Shown here in pieces: positions 35,383-44,934 of a DNA stretch of 64,000 bases. Below the pieces are notes generated by a model. That model ran no database searches, was not told the origin of the DNA, and saw nothing but the letters and a program-made list of their open reading frames with translations. This DNA comes from Fischerella sp. PCC 9605. GTDB lineage: Bacteria; Cyanobacteriota; Cyanobacteriia; Cyanobacteriales; Nostocaceae. The first letter of the stretch is position 1. Every line of letters begins with the position of its first letter. The translations under genes were made by a program, and so were the position numbers. The DNA lies in NCBI RefSeq assembly GCF_000517105.1, contig NZ_KI912149.1, forward strand, positions 713,208 through 777,207, in the 5' to 3' direction.

Positions 35383-35670
35383 AATTTTTTGAACGCATGG
35401 ATATTTAGTTGTTTGTTGATAGCGCTTTCTTCACCCACAGGCTAAAGCCTGGGGGTATAAAAACAAAGCCTGCGAAGTCAGGCTGATTAGGCGTATCTTC
35501 TTAAATAAATGGTATGAGTTATTTTCAAACTGACAAGTATAAAGACTCAATTAAATAAAAGCTCGTAGTAAGGGCTTTAGCCCTTTAAACCCTTGCCTAG
35601 AGAGATAAATCGCTAACTACGAACAAAAGATTTATCTTATATTTAATTACGTTCACCTGATTTGAAAATA

Positions 35671-35994
35671 CTTTGTGCCTTTGTGCCTTGGTGAGTCCAG
35701 CCCCCCAGAAGGCTTCTGCCTTTAGGGGAGACTGGCGTAGACGCCCCTTGTGGGCGGTGAGCAGCGCGCTCCAAAGGGGGTTTCCCCCATGTAGACGCGC
35801 GCAGCGCGGTGAGACCAGCCCCCGTCTTGGCGGTCTCCGTCACGATGGGGGACTGGCGAACCCGAAGGGCTTCCCGAAGGGTACGACTGCGTAGACGCGC
35901 GCAGCGCGGCTTCTCGCAGAGTAGGGCTTCTCGTAGAGTACCCGGAGGGTGGTTAAAAAAATCTTGAAACACCAAGACACTAAGACACAAAGAG
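35671..35994. repeat. Hairpin repeat copy 4 split by a mosaic repeat
   Basis: The left arm CTTTGTGCCTTTGTGCCTTG (35671-35690) and right arm CACCAAGACACTAAGACAC (from 35970) normally lie about 20 bases apart. Here about 258 bases of mosaic repeat (35694-35951) separate them, with GGTG at both junctions (35690-35693 and 35948-35951). The enclosing gap 35383-36489 also contains small palindromes (CAGGCTAAAGCCTG near 35438, AAGGGCTTTAGCCCTT near 35568). The 36000-36480 stretch has no recognisable gene. Apparent frames here are translations of repeats. Confidence 0.85.
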
Positions 35995-36489
35995 TAAAAG
36001 AGTAAAATAATTTTTATGCTTAGGAGTGTACCCAGTTCATGACGGCTACTTGTTTCAATTATTTCACACAACAAAAATAAAACTCCTTGGCTATAAAACG
36101 ATGCATATGATTCGTAAAGGACAGACTCGGGGAGCAGAAAAACAGACATCATTGTTCAGGTAGAATTTATTGCCAAATTATTTGGAGTCACTGCATAAAA
36201 TTTGCTCTACCAACAAGGTTTTCCTAGCCTGAAAAAATTTCTGCAACACGACCTCTTTTTATCACCTTCATTGGGATAATAAGCATGTAGCTTCACTGCT
36301 TTTTCACTTTAAACTCTTGGATTCAAAGAGTTTGGAGAAGCTAGGACTGGAAGTTGCTAAGCATCTACAAATCGTCAAAGCCACGTGACTGCCTCCGCTA
36401 CGCGCATCTACGTCATACAGCATAGCTGCCTTCTTGTACTAGTTTTAATCCGGCAAAAGGTCTAATTTTTAACACTAAAAAATAGAAGC

Positions 36490-38187
36490 ATGCAAGATGA
36501 AAAGTTGTCTGTCAATACTACTGCTGCTAGTAAAATTCACCCGAAGTTTTTGACAGGTACTATTGCAAACGCAGTTGGTTTGTTAAGTTTATTACTCCTA
36601 GCTACCTATTCGGCAAGTGCGGAAACAGCCGTTTCTGCTAACGGTGCAGCAGAGTTCTTAAACCAAGCCGAAATAGAAGCAAGTACATCTGAAATGAATC
36701 AGGTGACAAATGTCAATCAGCTTACTGATGTCCAAACTACAGATTGGGCATTTGTTGCATTGCAATCGCTGGTTGAACGTTATGGTTGTATTGCTGGGTA
36801 TCCTAACTCTACCTTTGGTGGGCATCGAGTCATGACCCGTTATGAGTTCGCTGCTGGACTCAATGCTTGCTTAGACCGCATGAATGAACTGATTGCAACA
36901 GCAACAGGTGATTTGGTGAAAAAAGAAGACTTGGCAAGCTTGCAAAAACTACAGGAGGAATTTGCCGCTGAATTGGCAACTTTACGGGGTCGGGTGGATA
37001 CTTTAGAAGCACGTACAGCACAATTGGAAGCCAATCAGTTCTCCACAACTACCAAACTGGGTGGTCAGGTAATTGTTTCCGTGAATGCTGGCGGGTTTGA
37101 TCGCGATCGCATTATTGATTCTACTGGTCAACGAATACTTGCTACCAAAGACCCCAATCCCACAGTGTTGTATCGAGCATCAATCGATTTAGACACTAGT
37201 TTCACAGGAAGTGACTTGCTCAAAATTCGCCTTGATAGTGGAAGTGGAGTTATAGACAATGGTCGTCCCGATGGTGCTAGAGACAACGCCGCAGGGGTGC
37301 TGGAGCCATTTTTTGGAAGCGTGATAGATTACTCGGTCAAGCCACCTACGGTTGGTAGTTTAGGCATCGGAAGACTATTTTACACCTTTAGACCCACTCA
37401 AGACCTTGCAGTCTCCATCGGCCCAGATATTCGGACAACTGATTATGTTGACCGCAACAGTTACGCTAACCTGAGCTTCTTAGACTTTAGCACTCAGGCG
37501 TTTGTCAATAACTATATTCTCTTCCCGGTTGATGGTCCTGCTGCTGGGGCGGCAATTGACTGGAAGCCAAGAAACGGAGCATTGGCGGTGCGGGCTTTGT
37601 ATGCCGCAGGAGACCCCGCTAACCCTGGCGAGACCGGACTAAATGTCAGTACTGCACGATTTACTCCACTACTATATCCCAATGATTTTGCCTTCAATGC
37701 TCAGGGTAAACGCGGCTTATTTGGAGATACCTATCAAGGTACGGTGGAATTAGAATACGCGCCCTCTAGATCTTTTGCCCTGCGCCTGCAATACAGTGGC
37801 GGTGAAGTGTTTGATAAACGCTTTGATGTGTTTGGGGCAAATGTTGAACTGACACTAGGACAAAGGTTTGGTATTTTTGGACGCTACGGTTACGGTAGCT
37901 ATAATGACACTGCCTTTGGCGAAATTAAACCCAATTATTGGATGGCTGGGATGGGGATGCGAGACTTGTTTACACGCGGTGCTTTAGCCGGAGTTGCCGT
38001 TGGTCAGCCATTTATTGCTAATGAAATCGGCAATTCCACTCAGACGAATTATGAGGCGTTTTATAACTATCCATTTAGTCGTAATATCCAAATTACACCA
38101 ACAATTCAAGTGATTGATAACGCCGGAAATCAAGGCAGCAACGGCACGATTTTGACAGGCACACTCCGTACAGTCTTTTCTTTTTAG
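36490..38187 (+). CDS. SLH-domain OprB-type outer-membrane porin
   Basis: 565 aa. A signal-anchor-like N-terminus with a hydrophobic stretch (about 22-40) ends near SASAE. A single SLH domain (about 72-130; VQTTDWAFVALQSLVERYGC, then YPNSTFGGHRVMTRYEFAAG) is followed by a coiled coil (about 138-178) and an OprB-like beta-barrel (about 185-565) ending in a C-terminal Phe (TVFSF), as expected for BAM-dependent insertion. This is the main porin type of cyanobacteria; some members have been linked to inorganic ion (including iron) uptake. The SLH domain binds pyruvylated cell-wall polymer. Monocistronic. Confidence 0.93.
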   Translation: MQDEKLSVNTTAASKIHPKFLTGTIANAVGLLSLLLLATYSASAETAVSANGAAEFLNQAEIEASTSEMNQVTNVNQLTDVQTTDWAFVALQSLVERYGCIAGYPNSTFGGHRVMTRYEFAAGLNACLDRMNELIATATGDLVKKEDLASLQKLQEEFAAELATLRGRVDTLEARTAQLEANQFSTTTKLGGQVIVSVNAGGFDRDRIIDSTGQRILATKDPNPTVLYRASIDLDTSFTGSDLLKIRLDSGSGVIDNGRPDGARDNAAGVLEPFFGSVIDYSVKPPTVGSLGIGRLFYTFRPTQDLAVSIGPDIRTTDYVDRNSYANLSFLDFSTQAFVNNYILFPVDGPAAGAAIDWKPRNGALAVRALYAAGDPANPGETGLNVSTARFTPLLYPNDFAFNAQGKRGLFGDTYQGTVELEYAPSRSFALRLQYSGGEVFDKRFDVFGANVELTLGQRFGIFGRYGYGSYNDTAFGEIKPNYWMAGMGMRDLFTRGALAGVAVGQPFIANEIGNSTQTNYEAFYNYPFSRNIQITPTIQVIDNAGNQGSNGTILTGTLRTVFSF

Positions 38188-38653
38188 ATTCCTGTTTTAG
38201 GGTGGGTACTCTGCCTACCTTATCTCAAAACAAAAATTCTCGGTTTATTGATATTGTCCTACATTAGTAAGCATTTATGGAGAGACGGAATTTAGGCAAG
38301 TGGTTTATTGATATCTGCTACGAAACAATATAAATCAATAAATTAGTGCAACCATAACATAGGAATAACAAGATTTTGCTTTTTAAGGAAAATATATAGG
38401 TGACGCAAAACTACGGATGGCGTAATATGCTTTCGGCTAATTATTGCAAAATCCCTATTTTTATTTATTGGATTAATTTTGTCATCCGTTAAATTGAGGA
38501 TTTATTTCTAAAATTGTTGCTATCTAAATCTCTGTACACCCTGGGAATTAAGGATGTAGGAACAGTTTTTTTGATGTTAAATGTTAAGTATCGCCAAAAA
38601 TTGGCTCAAGAACTGCAAAATCCATGATTAATTGAGGAAATATCCTTTGAGGA
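38188..38653. other. Gap without a supported gene
   Basis: 466 AT-rich bases between the porin and the barrel protein. I see no gene, STRR or strong hairpin; presumably leader and promoter sequence. Confidence 0.6.
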
Positions 38654-39466
38654 GTGAATGTGAATAATATTATTTTTCATAAAAGAGTTTCTGGCTTATT
38701 GAGTATGGCTGCTCTGGCGGCTCTAGGTGGTGGCTTGCCTGCTGTTGCTCAGACTGTTGACTCCACAACTCAAGAGTTTACCCAGTTTTCCGGAACTGAA
38801 GCATCTCCCAATCAGGCAAGCGTTGCAACTGTCTCAGTAGTAGATCAAGAAAATGTTTTAAATTATACTTACGATCGGGAGCAGTTTTCGGCGATCGCCA
38901 CACCAGAAACCGATAGTCCTACACTTACACCCGTTCCTGGCACTGCGGTAACGTCATCTGCGGCGTTGACCTCCCAGCAACAACAGCCAACTCCTCAACC
39001 ATCGGCTGCTCAAGTGGCTCAAGCAGATATTGATTTAGGTTCACCATTCAGCAGATCGGTCAGCTATATCGGTATAGCGGCAAATATTGGTGTGGCTGGT
39101 GAAAGCTCATCTTTGAGCGATGCCAATTTTATGGTGATCGGCAAAGTTGGTGTGTCAAATACTATTTCCGTACGACCATCAGCCGTAATTGGAGACGATA
39201 CCACAATTTTGGTTCCTGTCACCTATGACTTTAACTACCAACGGCTATCAGATCCGTTTAGCGAACCGTTAGGTATTATCCCTTATGTCGGTGGCGGTGC
39301 AGCTTTTACAACTGGCGATGATTCAGACTTTAGTTTTATGCTAACTGGTGGCATAGATGTGCCGCTAAATCGTCAATTTACGGCAACAGCTGCTGTGAAT
39401 GCAGCATTTTTTGATGAAACCGATATAGGTTTGACAATCGGAGTTGGTTATAACTTCGGTTTCTAA
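38654..39466 (+). CDS. Outer-membrane beta-barrel protein
   Basis: 270 aa from GTG 38654. A second in-frame GTG at 38660 is better spaced from AGGAG (38649-38653), so the protein may start two residues later. Signal peptide about 1-33 (ends PAVAQT), a Gln/Pro/Thr-rich linker (about 35-120), then a small barrel (about 125-270): FSRSVSYIGIAANIGVAG, KVGVSNTISVRPS, IPYVGGGAAFT, terminal Phe (VGYNFGF). The alternating pattern and final aromatic residue indicate an outer-membrane barrel of about 8 strands. Function unknown; it lies beside the porin gene in the same direction. Confidence 0.83.
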   Translation: MNVNNIIFHKRVSGLLSMAALAALGGGLPAVAQTVDSTTQEFTQFSGTEASPNQASVATVSVVDQENVLNYTYDREQFSAIATPETDSPTLTPVPGTAVTSSAALTSQQQQPTPQPSAAQVAQADIDLGSPFSRSVSYIGIAANIGVAGESSSLSDANFMVIGKVGVSNTISVRPSAVIGDDTTILVPVTYDFNYQRLSDPFSEPLGIIPYVGGGAAFTTGDDSDFSFMLTGGIDVPLNRQFTATAAVNAAFFDETDIGLTIGVGYNFGF

Positions 39467-39498
39467 AAATCTCAGGTCTAGCGCTAAAAAAGATAGTA

Positions 39499-39541
39499 AA
39501 GCGATCGCCGGACATTCCCAAAAACTGCGATCGCCTTTCTT
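39499..39541 (+). terminator. Terminator built from two HIP1 octamers
   Basis: GCGATCGC at 39501-39508 and again at 39527-39534 can pair across an 18-base loop, followed by CTTTCTTTATT. It lies 35 bases after the barrel gene. Confidence 0.6.
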
Positions 39542-39654
39542 TATTAGTCTTTTCTCAAGCACAAGCAACATTATCTAGCTACGACTTTGTGCCTGTACAA
39601 TTAACTCTTCTCAAATCTCGATTCGCCAAACATTGCACTTTGATTTCTAAAAGT

Positions 39655-39686
39655 GCGTTAGCGAAGCGGTACGGAAGGCGCTTCGC
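39655..39686. repeat. GCGTTAGCG repeat, intergenic copy
   Basis: GCGTTAGCGAAGCGGTACGG continues AAGGCGCTTCGC; the GCGAAGCG/CGCTTCGC arms pair. It is related to the in-gene copies at 6582 and 53853. Confidence 0.75.
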
Positions 39687-39697
39687 TTCTTTGTAAT

Positions 39698-39934
39698 TTA
39701 ATTCAAAGCTTCGTCTCTTTGACAATCAAACGCAACTACAAAGTTAGCTTCAGGGGAGCGTTGCTGTAGAAGTTGCAAATGACCGTCTGCATCAGAGCGA
39801 CTACGGAATCGAGCTACAATCTCCCGTTGAGTGTCGGGAAGTAAACGAGCGACAACCCAAGAATTTAGGCGTTTTTTGTAAGTAAGTGTCTGCGTTTGCA
39901 CAACAGGTTCGTTGTATTGCGTATTTTGTGTCAT
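39698..39934 (-). CDS. Small conserved hypothetical protein
   Basis: 78 aa from the second Met (MTQNTQYNEPVVQTQTLTYK); a start at 39949 would add five residues. SWVVARLLPDTQREIVARFR, then SRSDADGHLQLLQQRSPEAN and FVVAFDCQ suggest a compact alpha/beta fold. It is conserved in layout with small cyanobacterial proteins I cannot name. No ribosome binding site is obvious at either start. Function unknown. Confidence 0.6.
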   Translation of the reverse strand: MTQNTQYNEPVVQTQTLTYKKRLNSWVVARLLPDTQREIVARFRSRSDADGHLQLLQQRSPEANFVVAFDCQRDEALN

Positions 39935-40442
39935 GATGAGGTTATCCATAAAGTGCTTGGCGAAGGGCGTTAGTGAGTCTCTTGGCGGGGATGCACTAAT
40001 GCCTTATCCAAAAAAGATTGAAACCGATAACATAAGATTTGTCAATTGTCAATAACTAGAAATAGCGCCTATTTTTAGTCAGCACATGCAATTCACAAAA
40101 AACGTGCAGGAGTTAAGAATTACTGACGTAGCGACTAGACTAGAATACACCCTATTGGGAAAAGAGTTAAAGAACGCAAAAGCTGGAGATATGACTAGTA
40201 TTTCCGCCCACGTGATTTGTATCAAAGCATAGAATTTAAACTAGTGCAAGTGGTTTGAGCGATTATTATCTCAGCAGACCTAACCTTGTAAGTTGATCCT
40301 CTAGTCGTACAAGTGTGTTAACAGGCGATCGCCTCTGCAAATCAACATCAGTAATTCTGGCAAAATGGCAACTTAGAGCAATGTCATGCCAATTATTATG
40401 TATTGAGACATTCCGGCAAATGGCAGCGCAAGCTCAAACAAG

Positions 40443-40481
40443 CTTCCACAAGCATGAATAAATCATGCTCGTGGAAGTTTT
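40443..40481 (+). terminator. Strong hairpin with T-run, no assigned gene
   Basis: CTTCCACAAGCATGA, a 5-base loop and TCATGCTCGTGGAAG (14 of 15 pairs), followed by TTTT. The nearest upstream plus-strand gene ends at 39466. The gap 39950-40985 has no other supported gene, so the hairpin may end an unannotated small RNA. Another small AT-rich stem follows near 40520. Confidence 0.65.
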
Positions 40482-40640
40482 GATAATTGACTGAATCAGG
40501 AAGAATAAGAACCTAAAAAGAATGCTTTTGCATGATTTTTTCTTCCTTACTAAATAATTCTATTTTTGAAAACATAAGAACACTATTGAAGAAGATGAAG
40601 ATGTAGATACATTCCAGTTTGGAATTTGAGCATTTCCTTT

Positions 40641-40805
40641 ATCTTTAAAGATCAATATGCTGCTTTATATCAACAGTATTATCAATTACTTGAAGAATAC
40701 GAAAAATCTCAAACTCAACTACAACAGACTCACTCTGAATAAAAGCGATCGTAATTTCCACTACAAGACCAGCAAACCCAACTAGAGCAAGTACAAACAT
40801 TGTAG
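40641..40805 (+). pseudogene. Coiled-coil coding remnant
   Basis: In one frame the DNA reads DQYAALYQQYYQLLEEYEKS, then QTQLQQTHSE, stop, a short gap with a second stop, then LQDQQTQLEQVQTL, stop. The amphipathic Gln/Leu pattern continues across the stops in the same frame, as expected of a decayed coiled-coil gene. No family assigned. Confidence 0.35.
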
Positions 40806-40985
40806 CCACACTTAACGATTATGCCCTTACTGCCTTATGCTTTAGATTTACATTTCTTAAACTCATCTAACCAAAATGGTCAATAATTTTTAATATAAAA
40901 ATTACTTTGTTGCCAATAACTATAATTGTTAATGGTGATACAATCGTATGATTGTAGAGATATAGACAAAGGGGGTGAAAATATT

Positions 40986-41273
40986 ATGTTACCCAAAGTT
41001 GTACCCAACTTAAAAAATGTCTTCGCAAGTGCCGTCGAAGATTTTGGTATTCCTGGTATTGTGGCGATAGTTGCTCTGCCTTTTGCCATTCCGGTGGTAG
41101 CAGTTGCTGGTAAATCCATAGCCAAGACAGCCATTAAAGGCGGAATAATTGCCTATGAAAAAAGTAAGGGAGCGATCGCAGCAGTTGGTGAAAACTTCGC
41201 AGATATCGTTGCTGAAGCGAAGTCAGAACTTGCTGTAACTAATAACAACAGACGCCTCCGACGGATTAGGTAG
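40986..41273 (+). CDS. DUF5132-like small membrane protein
   Basis: 95 aa from ATG 40986, chosen because AAAGGGGGTG lies 10-14 bases upstream; a longer frame from 40926 lacks a site. MLPKVVPNLKNVFASAVEDF precedes a hydrophobic helix (about 24-44, IVAIVALPFAIPVVAVAG), then KSIAKTAIKGGIIAYEKSKG and EAKSELA, and a basic tail (NNNRRLRRIR). The pattern matches my recollection of DUF5132 proteins. Probably membrane-associated; function unknown. The small ORF at 41478 follows on the same strand. Confidence 0.72.
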   Translation: MLPKVVPNLKNVFASAVEDFGIPGIVAIVALPFAIPVVAVAGKSIAKTAIKGGIIAYEKSKGAIAAVGENFADIVAEAKSELAVTNNNRRLRRIR

Positions 41274-41477
41274 GATCGGTTGGGAAAGTCATAACTTGCG
41301 AACAAATAATGCGCTGCATAGAAAAAGCAAAAGTCATGACATTATTTTCCCCAGAAAAATAACTCCTACCAGCACTAAAAATATCCAAATAAAATAGGTT
41401 CGCAACCTCACCACAACTATCTGATTTTTAATCAGATTAAGAAATTGATCCAAGTTGCAATAAAAGGAGAAGTATTG

Positions 41478-41570
41478 ATGCAAACAAGGAAAGACGCGGC
41501 AATGTGGAGAACACTCAAATACATTTACCGTGTCTTTGTTTGTTTACGTCACGATATTAGTCTCAAATAA
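41478..41570 (+). CDS. Candidate 30-aa protein
   Basis: ATG at 41478 with AAAAGGAGAA ending 7 bases before it, an excellent ribosome binding site for this region. The frame encodes MQTRKDAAMWRTLKYIYRVF then VCLRHDISLK and stop. It is basic and has an amphipathic or weakly hydrophobic centre. No family recognised. It lies about 200 bases downstream of the DUF5132-like gene. Confidence 0.4.
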   Translation: MQTRKDAAMWRTLKYIYRVFVCLRHDISLK

Positions 41571-41614
41571 GGAACTGGGTACTGGAAGGGACTAGGAATT
41601 GGGGCATAAAATTT

Positions 41615-41730
41615 ATGAATTATGAATTATGAATTATGAAATTTTCAGCATTCAGCGTTCAGCATTCATAATTCTCATCAATCCCTAATTCCCGATACCC
41701 AATCCCCGATCCCAGTACCCAGTATCCTTG
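41615..41730. repeat. STRR tracts in the ATPase upstream region
   Basis: Four TATGAAT heptamers (about 41613-41640), CAGCATT/CAGCGTT units (41645-41668) and CCCAATCCCCGAT-type units (41695-41728). Further C-rich STRR lies at 41905-41935, just before the ATPase ribosome binding site. The gap 41274-41981 otherwise contains only the candidate small ORF. Confidence 0.8.
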
Positions 41731-41981
41731 GCGCTTGGTGTGCCAGCCCCCTATAGTAGTTTGGTTCGGAGCTTTTCTAGTAGACAACTACTGCTTAGTT
41801 GGCATGCCTTGATTGGGGCTGCCTTTTAATACTTATTCCAACCACTGCAAATATGCAGGGGGCAGGGATCTATGAGTGTAGGAGAGAAGAAATAATATTT
41901 TTTTCTCCCCATCCCCCCATCCCCCATTCCTCTTCGCTTCAATACCGCAGATCCCGTCACAGTAGAGGAGGTGTGACAGAC

Positions 41982-44905
41982 ATGAGCAATTGGTACAAAT
42001 TGGACACGCAAGAAGTTTTGCAACAACTGAGTAGCGATGCAACCTTTGGGTTGAGCGCAGCCGAAGCCAGTCGCCGCTTAGAGAAGTATGGTTTTAACGA
42101 GTTAATTGAGCAAGGGCAAAGAAGTCCTTGGCAAATACTTTGGGAGCAACTGACAGCCACATTGGTAATTATTTTGATTGTGGCTGCGGTTGTTTCTGGA
42201 TTGTTAGGCGACTACAAAGATGCAGTGGGGATCATTGCTATTGTTGTGCTGATTGCGGTTTTGGGTTTCAGTCAAGAATACCAAGCGCAAAAAGCGATCG
42301 CCACTCTCAAAAAGCTATCTGTGCCTAATGTCAAGGTACTGCGTAACGGTAACAGCGAGGAAATCTCTGCCCGCTATCTAGTACCAGGGGATATCGTGCA
42401 GTTAGAAGCAGAAGATATTGTTCCAGCTGATTGCCGCGTTCTGGAAAGCGTTGGTTTACGAATTCAAGAAACAACCCTAACAGGTGTATCAGAACCAACA
42501 GACAAAGACCCACACACTCTCTCCCAAGCAGATCTGCAACTCGCGGATCGCCACAATATGGTTTACATGGGTACAGTTGTCACCTATGGGCGCGGTCAAG
42601 CTGTAGTGACAGAAACCGGAATGAAAACCGAGATGGGGCGGATTGCCTTGATGGTTCATGGGGTAGAGCCAGAACCAACCCGACTCCAGAAACGTTTGGA
42701 TGAACTGGGAAAGGGGTTAGCAGTAGCTTCCCTAGTACTGGTAGCTGTGATTCTCGCTTTGGGAATGCTGCGCGGAGAGGACTGGAAAATCTGCTCCTGA
42801 CCTCCATCACTTTGGTAGTGGCAGCTTTGCCCGAAGGCTTGCCAGCGGTAGTGACGATAGCTTTGGCTCTTGGTGCCCGGCAAATGCTGAAACGGCGAGC
42901 GCTGATTCGCAACCTACCTGCTGTGGAGACGTTGGGATCGGTGACAGTGATTTGCTCAGGCAAGACTGGCACTCTCACCGAAAACCGCATGACCGTTACA
43001 GTGCTTGATGTAGCGGGTCAGCGGATAGATTTAACTACCCGGATGCGTGCCTCTGTCGGAGAAAGAAGCCAAGAACGACCATTTCTGCTGTGCCAACCAC
43101 CTGCAATATCCCTGCTTTTGGCTGGTAGTACTCTGTGCAACAACGCTTTGCTAGAGGCAGACACAGATGAGCCGCGTTACTTCCGTGCCGTAGGCGACCC
43201 GACCGAGGGTGCTTTGGTTATGGCTGCTGCTCATCAAGGACTGTGGAAAGCTGACCTGGAATATCTCATTCCCCGTGTAGCAGAAGTTCCCTATGACTCT
43301 CGGCGTCAGTGCATGACCACCATCCATAAATTCCCAACGATTCCATCCAAAATTCCCTGCGCTTTGGAAACAGTTTGGCATTGGAGCGAGAAAATCGGGG
43401 GAATGTCTTACATTGTCTTTACCAAGGGTACAGTTAATAGTCTGTTAGATATTTGCAGTCACATCTGGATCAATGGGCAGGCAAAACCACTGACCGAAAT
43501 TTGGCACAGACATATTTCTGTCACCTATAGCCAGTTAGCAAAAAATGGTTTGCGGGTCATGGGTGCAGCTTTTCGACCTTTGCAATCTGCTGAAGAGTGG
43601 GAGGACGTAGAGCAAAACTTAATTTTCATTGGCATGGTCGGCATGAACGACCCAGCACGACCAGAAGTGCGAGACGCCGTACTCACCTGCAAGCGTGCTG
43701 GTATCCGTCCGGTAATGATAACAGGCGACCATCCCCTCACAGCTCGATTCATTGCCCGTGAGGTAGGTATTGCTACTGACAATCGCATCTTCACCAGTGA
43801 AGAATTGTCCAAATTAAATACTGAAGAATTGCGCTGTACGTTGGATGATGTATCTGTTTATGCACGAGTTTCCTCGAAACACAAGTTTGAGATTGTCGAG
43901 ACTCTGCAACAACAGGGGCATATCGTCGCCATGACTGGTGATGGTATTAATGACGCGCCAGCTCTTAAAACGGCAGATATTGGTGTGGCGATGGGGATTC
44001 GGGGTACAGATGTAGCAAAAGAGGCAGCAGATATGGTGCTGCTAGATGATAACTTTGCTACCCTGGTTGCTGCCGTTAAAGAAGGACGTGTAATTTATGA
44101 CAATATCCGCAAGTTTATTAAGTATCTGCTGAGCAGTAACGTTGGTGAGTTGTGGGTAATGCTGCTGGCTCCTTTTTTGGGAATGCCGTTACCGTTGTTG
44201 CCACTGCAAATTCTCTGGATTAACCTAACTACTGACGGTTTACCAGCCCTAGCTCTTGGTGTAGAACCAGCAGAGCGTGACACCATGAATCGTCCTCCTC
44301 ATCCTCCCAATGAGAATATTTTTAGTCGAGGAATAGGTAGGGATATCATCTGGATAGGATTACTGATGGGATTTGTATCTCTGGGTACAGGCTACTGGTA
44401 CTGGAAAACAGGCAACTCTGCTTGGCAAACCATACTGTTTACTACCTTAACTCTCTCCCAGATGGGTAATGCCTTAGCAATACGTTCAGAGCGTGACTCG
44501 TTGTTTAAAATTGGCTTGCTCTCTAACAAGCCACTGTTAGGAGCTGTAACTTTAACGTTGGGTTTGCAAATAGCAGTACTGTATGTTCCGTTCTTCCAAA
44601 AATTGTTCAACACAGCACCCCTGTCAGCAGTAGATTTAGCTATTTGTTTAGGTATAAGTAGCGTAGTTTTCTGGTGTGTGGAATTGGAAAAATGGGTTCT
44701 TCGTCGTAGCCAGACTCAGACCAAAAAGTTGCATCTGCTTTCAGAAACCAAGCAGGATAACGACGCCCAAGTGCGTCAGCGTGCCAGTGGATCTGCTTTT
44801 GCATCACCACGTCTGCGCTTGTGTAATTCCTCGAAACCGCATTATCGCGCCTCTTCTTTACGTCTACATTTGCGTTTGAAAGCGAGTGGATACAAACGCA
44901 AATGA
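41982..44905 (+). pseudogene. P-type cation ATPase (Ca2+/PacL-like), frameshifted and catalytically altered
   Basis: Start ATG 41982 after AGAGGAGG. The N-terminal cation ATPase domain (TQEVLQQLSSDATFGLSAAE), membrane helices, [50 protein letters not shown] and six C-terminal helices identify a PMCA/PacL-type pump. Three defects are visible. The actuator TGES loop reads TGVS (Glu to Val, codon 42486-42488). One base is missing in the A-run at 42786-42789 ([10 protein letters not shown] expected), which ends the first frame. The phosphorylated Asp of DKTGT is Gly (codon GGC, 42959-42961). Either substitution alone would be expected to abolish normal pumping. A basic, repeat-like C-terminal tail (about 60 residues) ends the frame. 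The frameshift alone could be a read error; the substitutions are not explained that way. Confidence 0.88.
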
Positions 44906-44934
44906 TTTGATCCCCCCGACCCCTTTTAAAAAGG

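Noticed and set aside
35643..36152. 169-codon minus-strand open frame
   Set aside because: Most of it is a translation of the mosaic repeat array; no ribosome binding site and no family pattern.
36270..36390. Short open frame with a Leu/Lys-rich helix-like pattern before the porin gene
   Set aside because: No start codon in context and no family resemblance.
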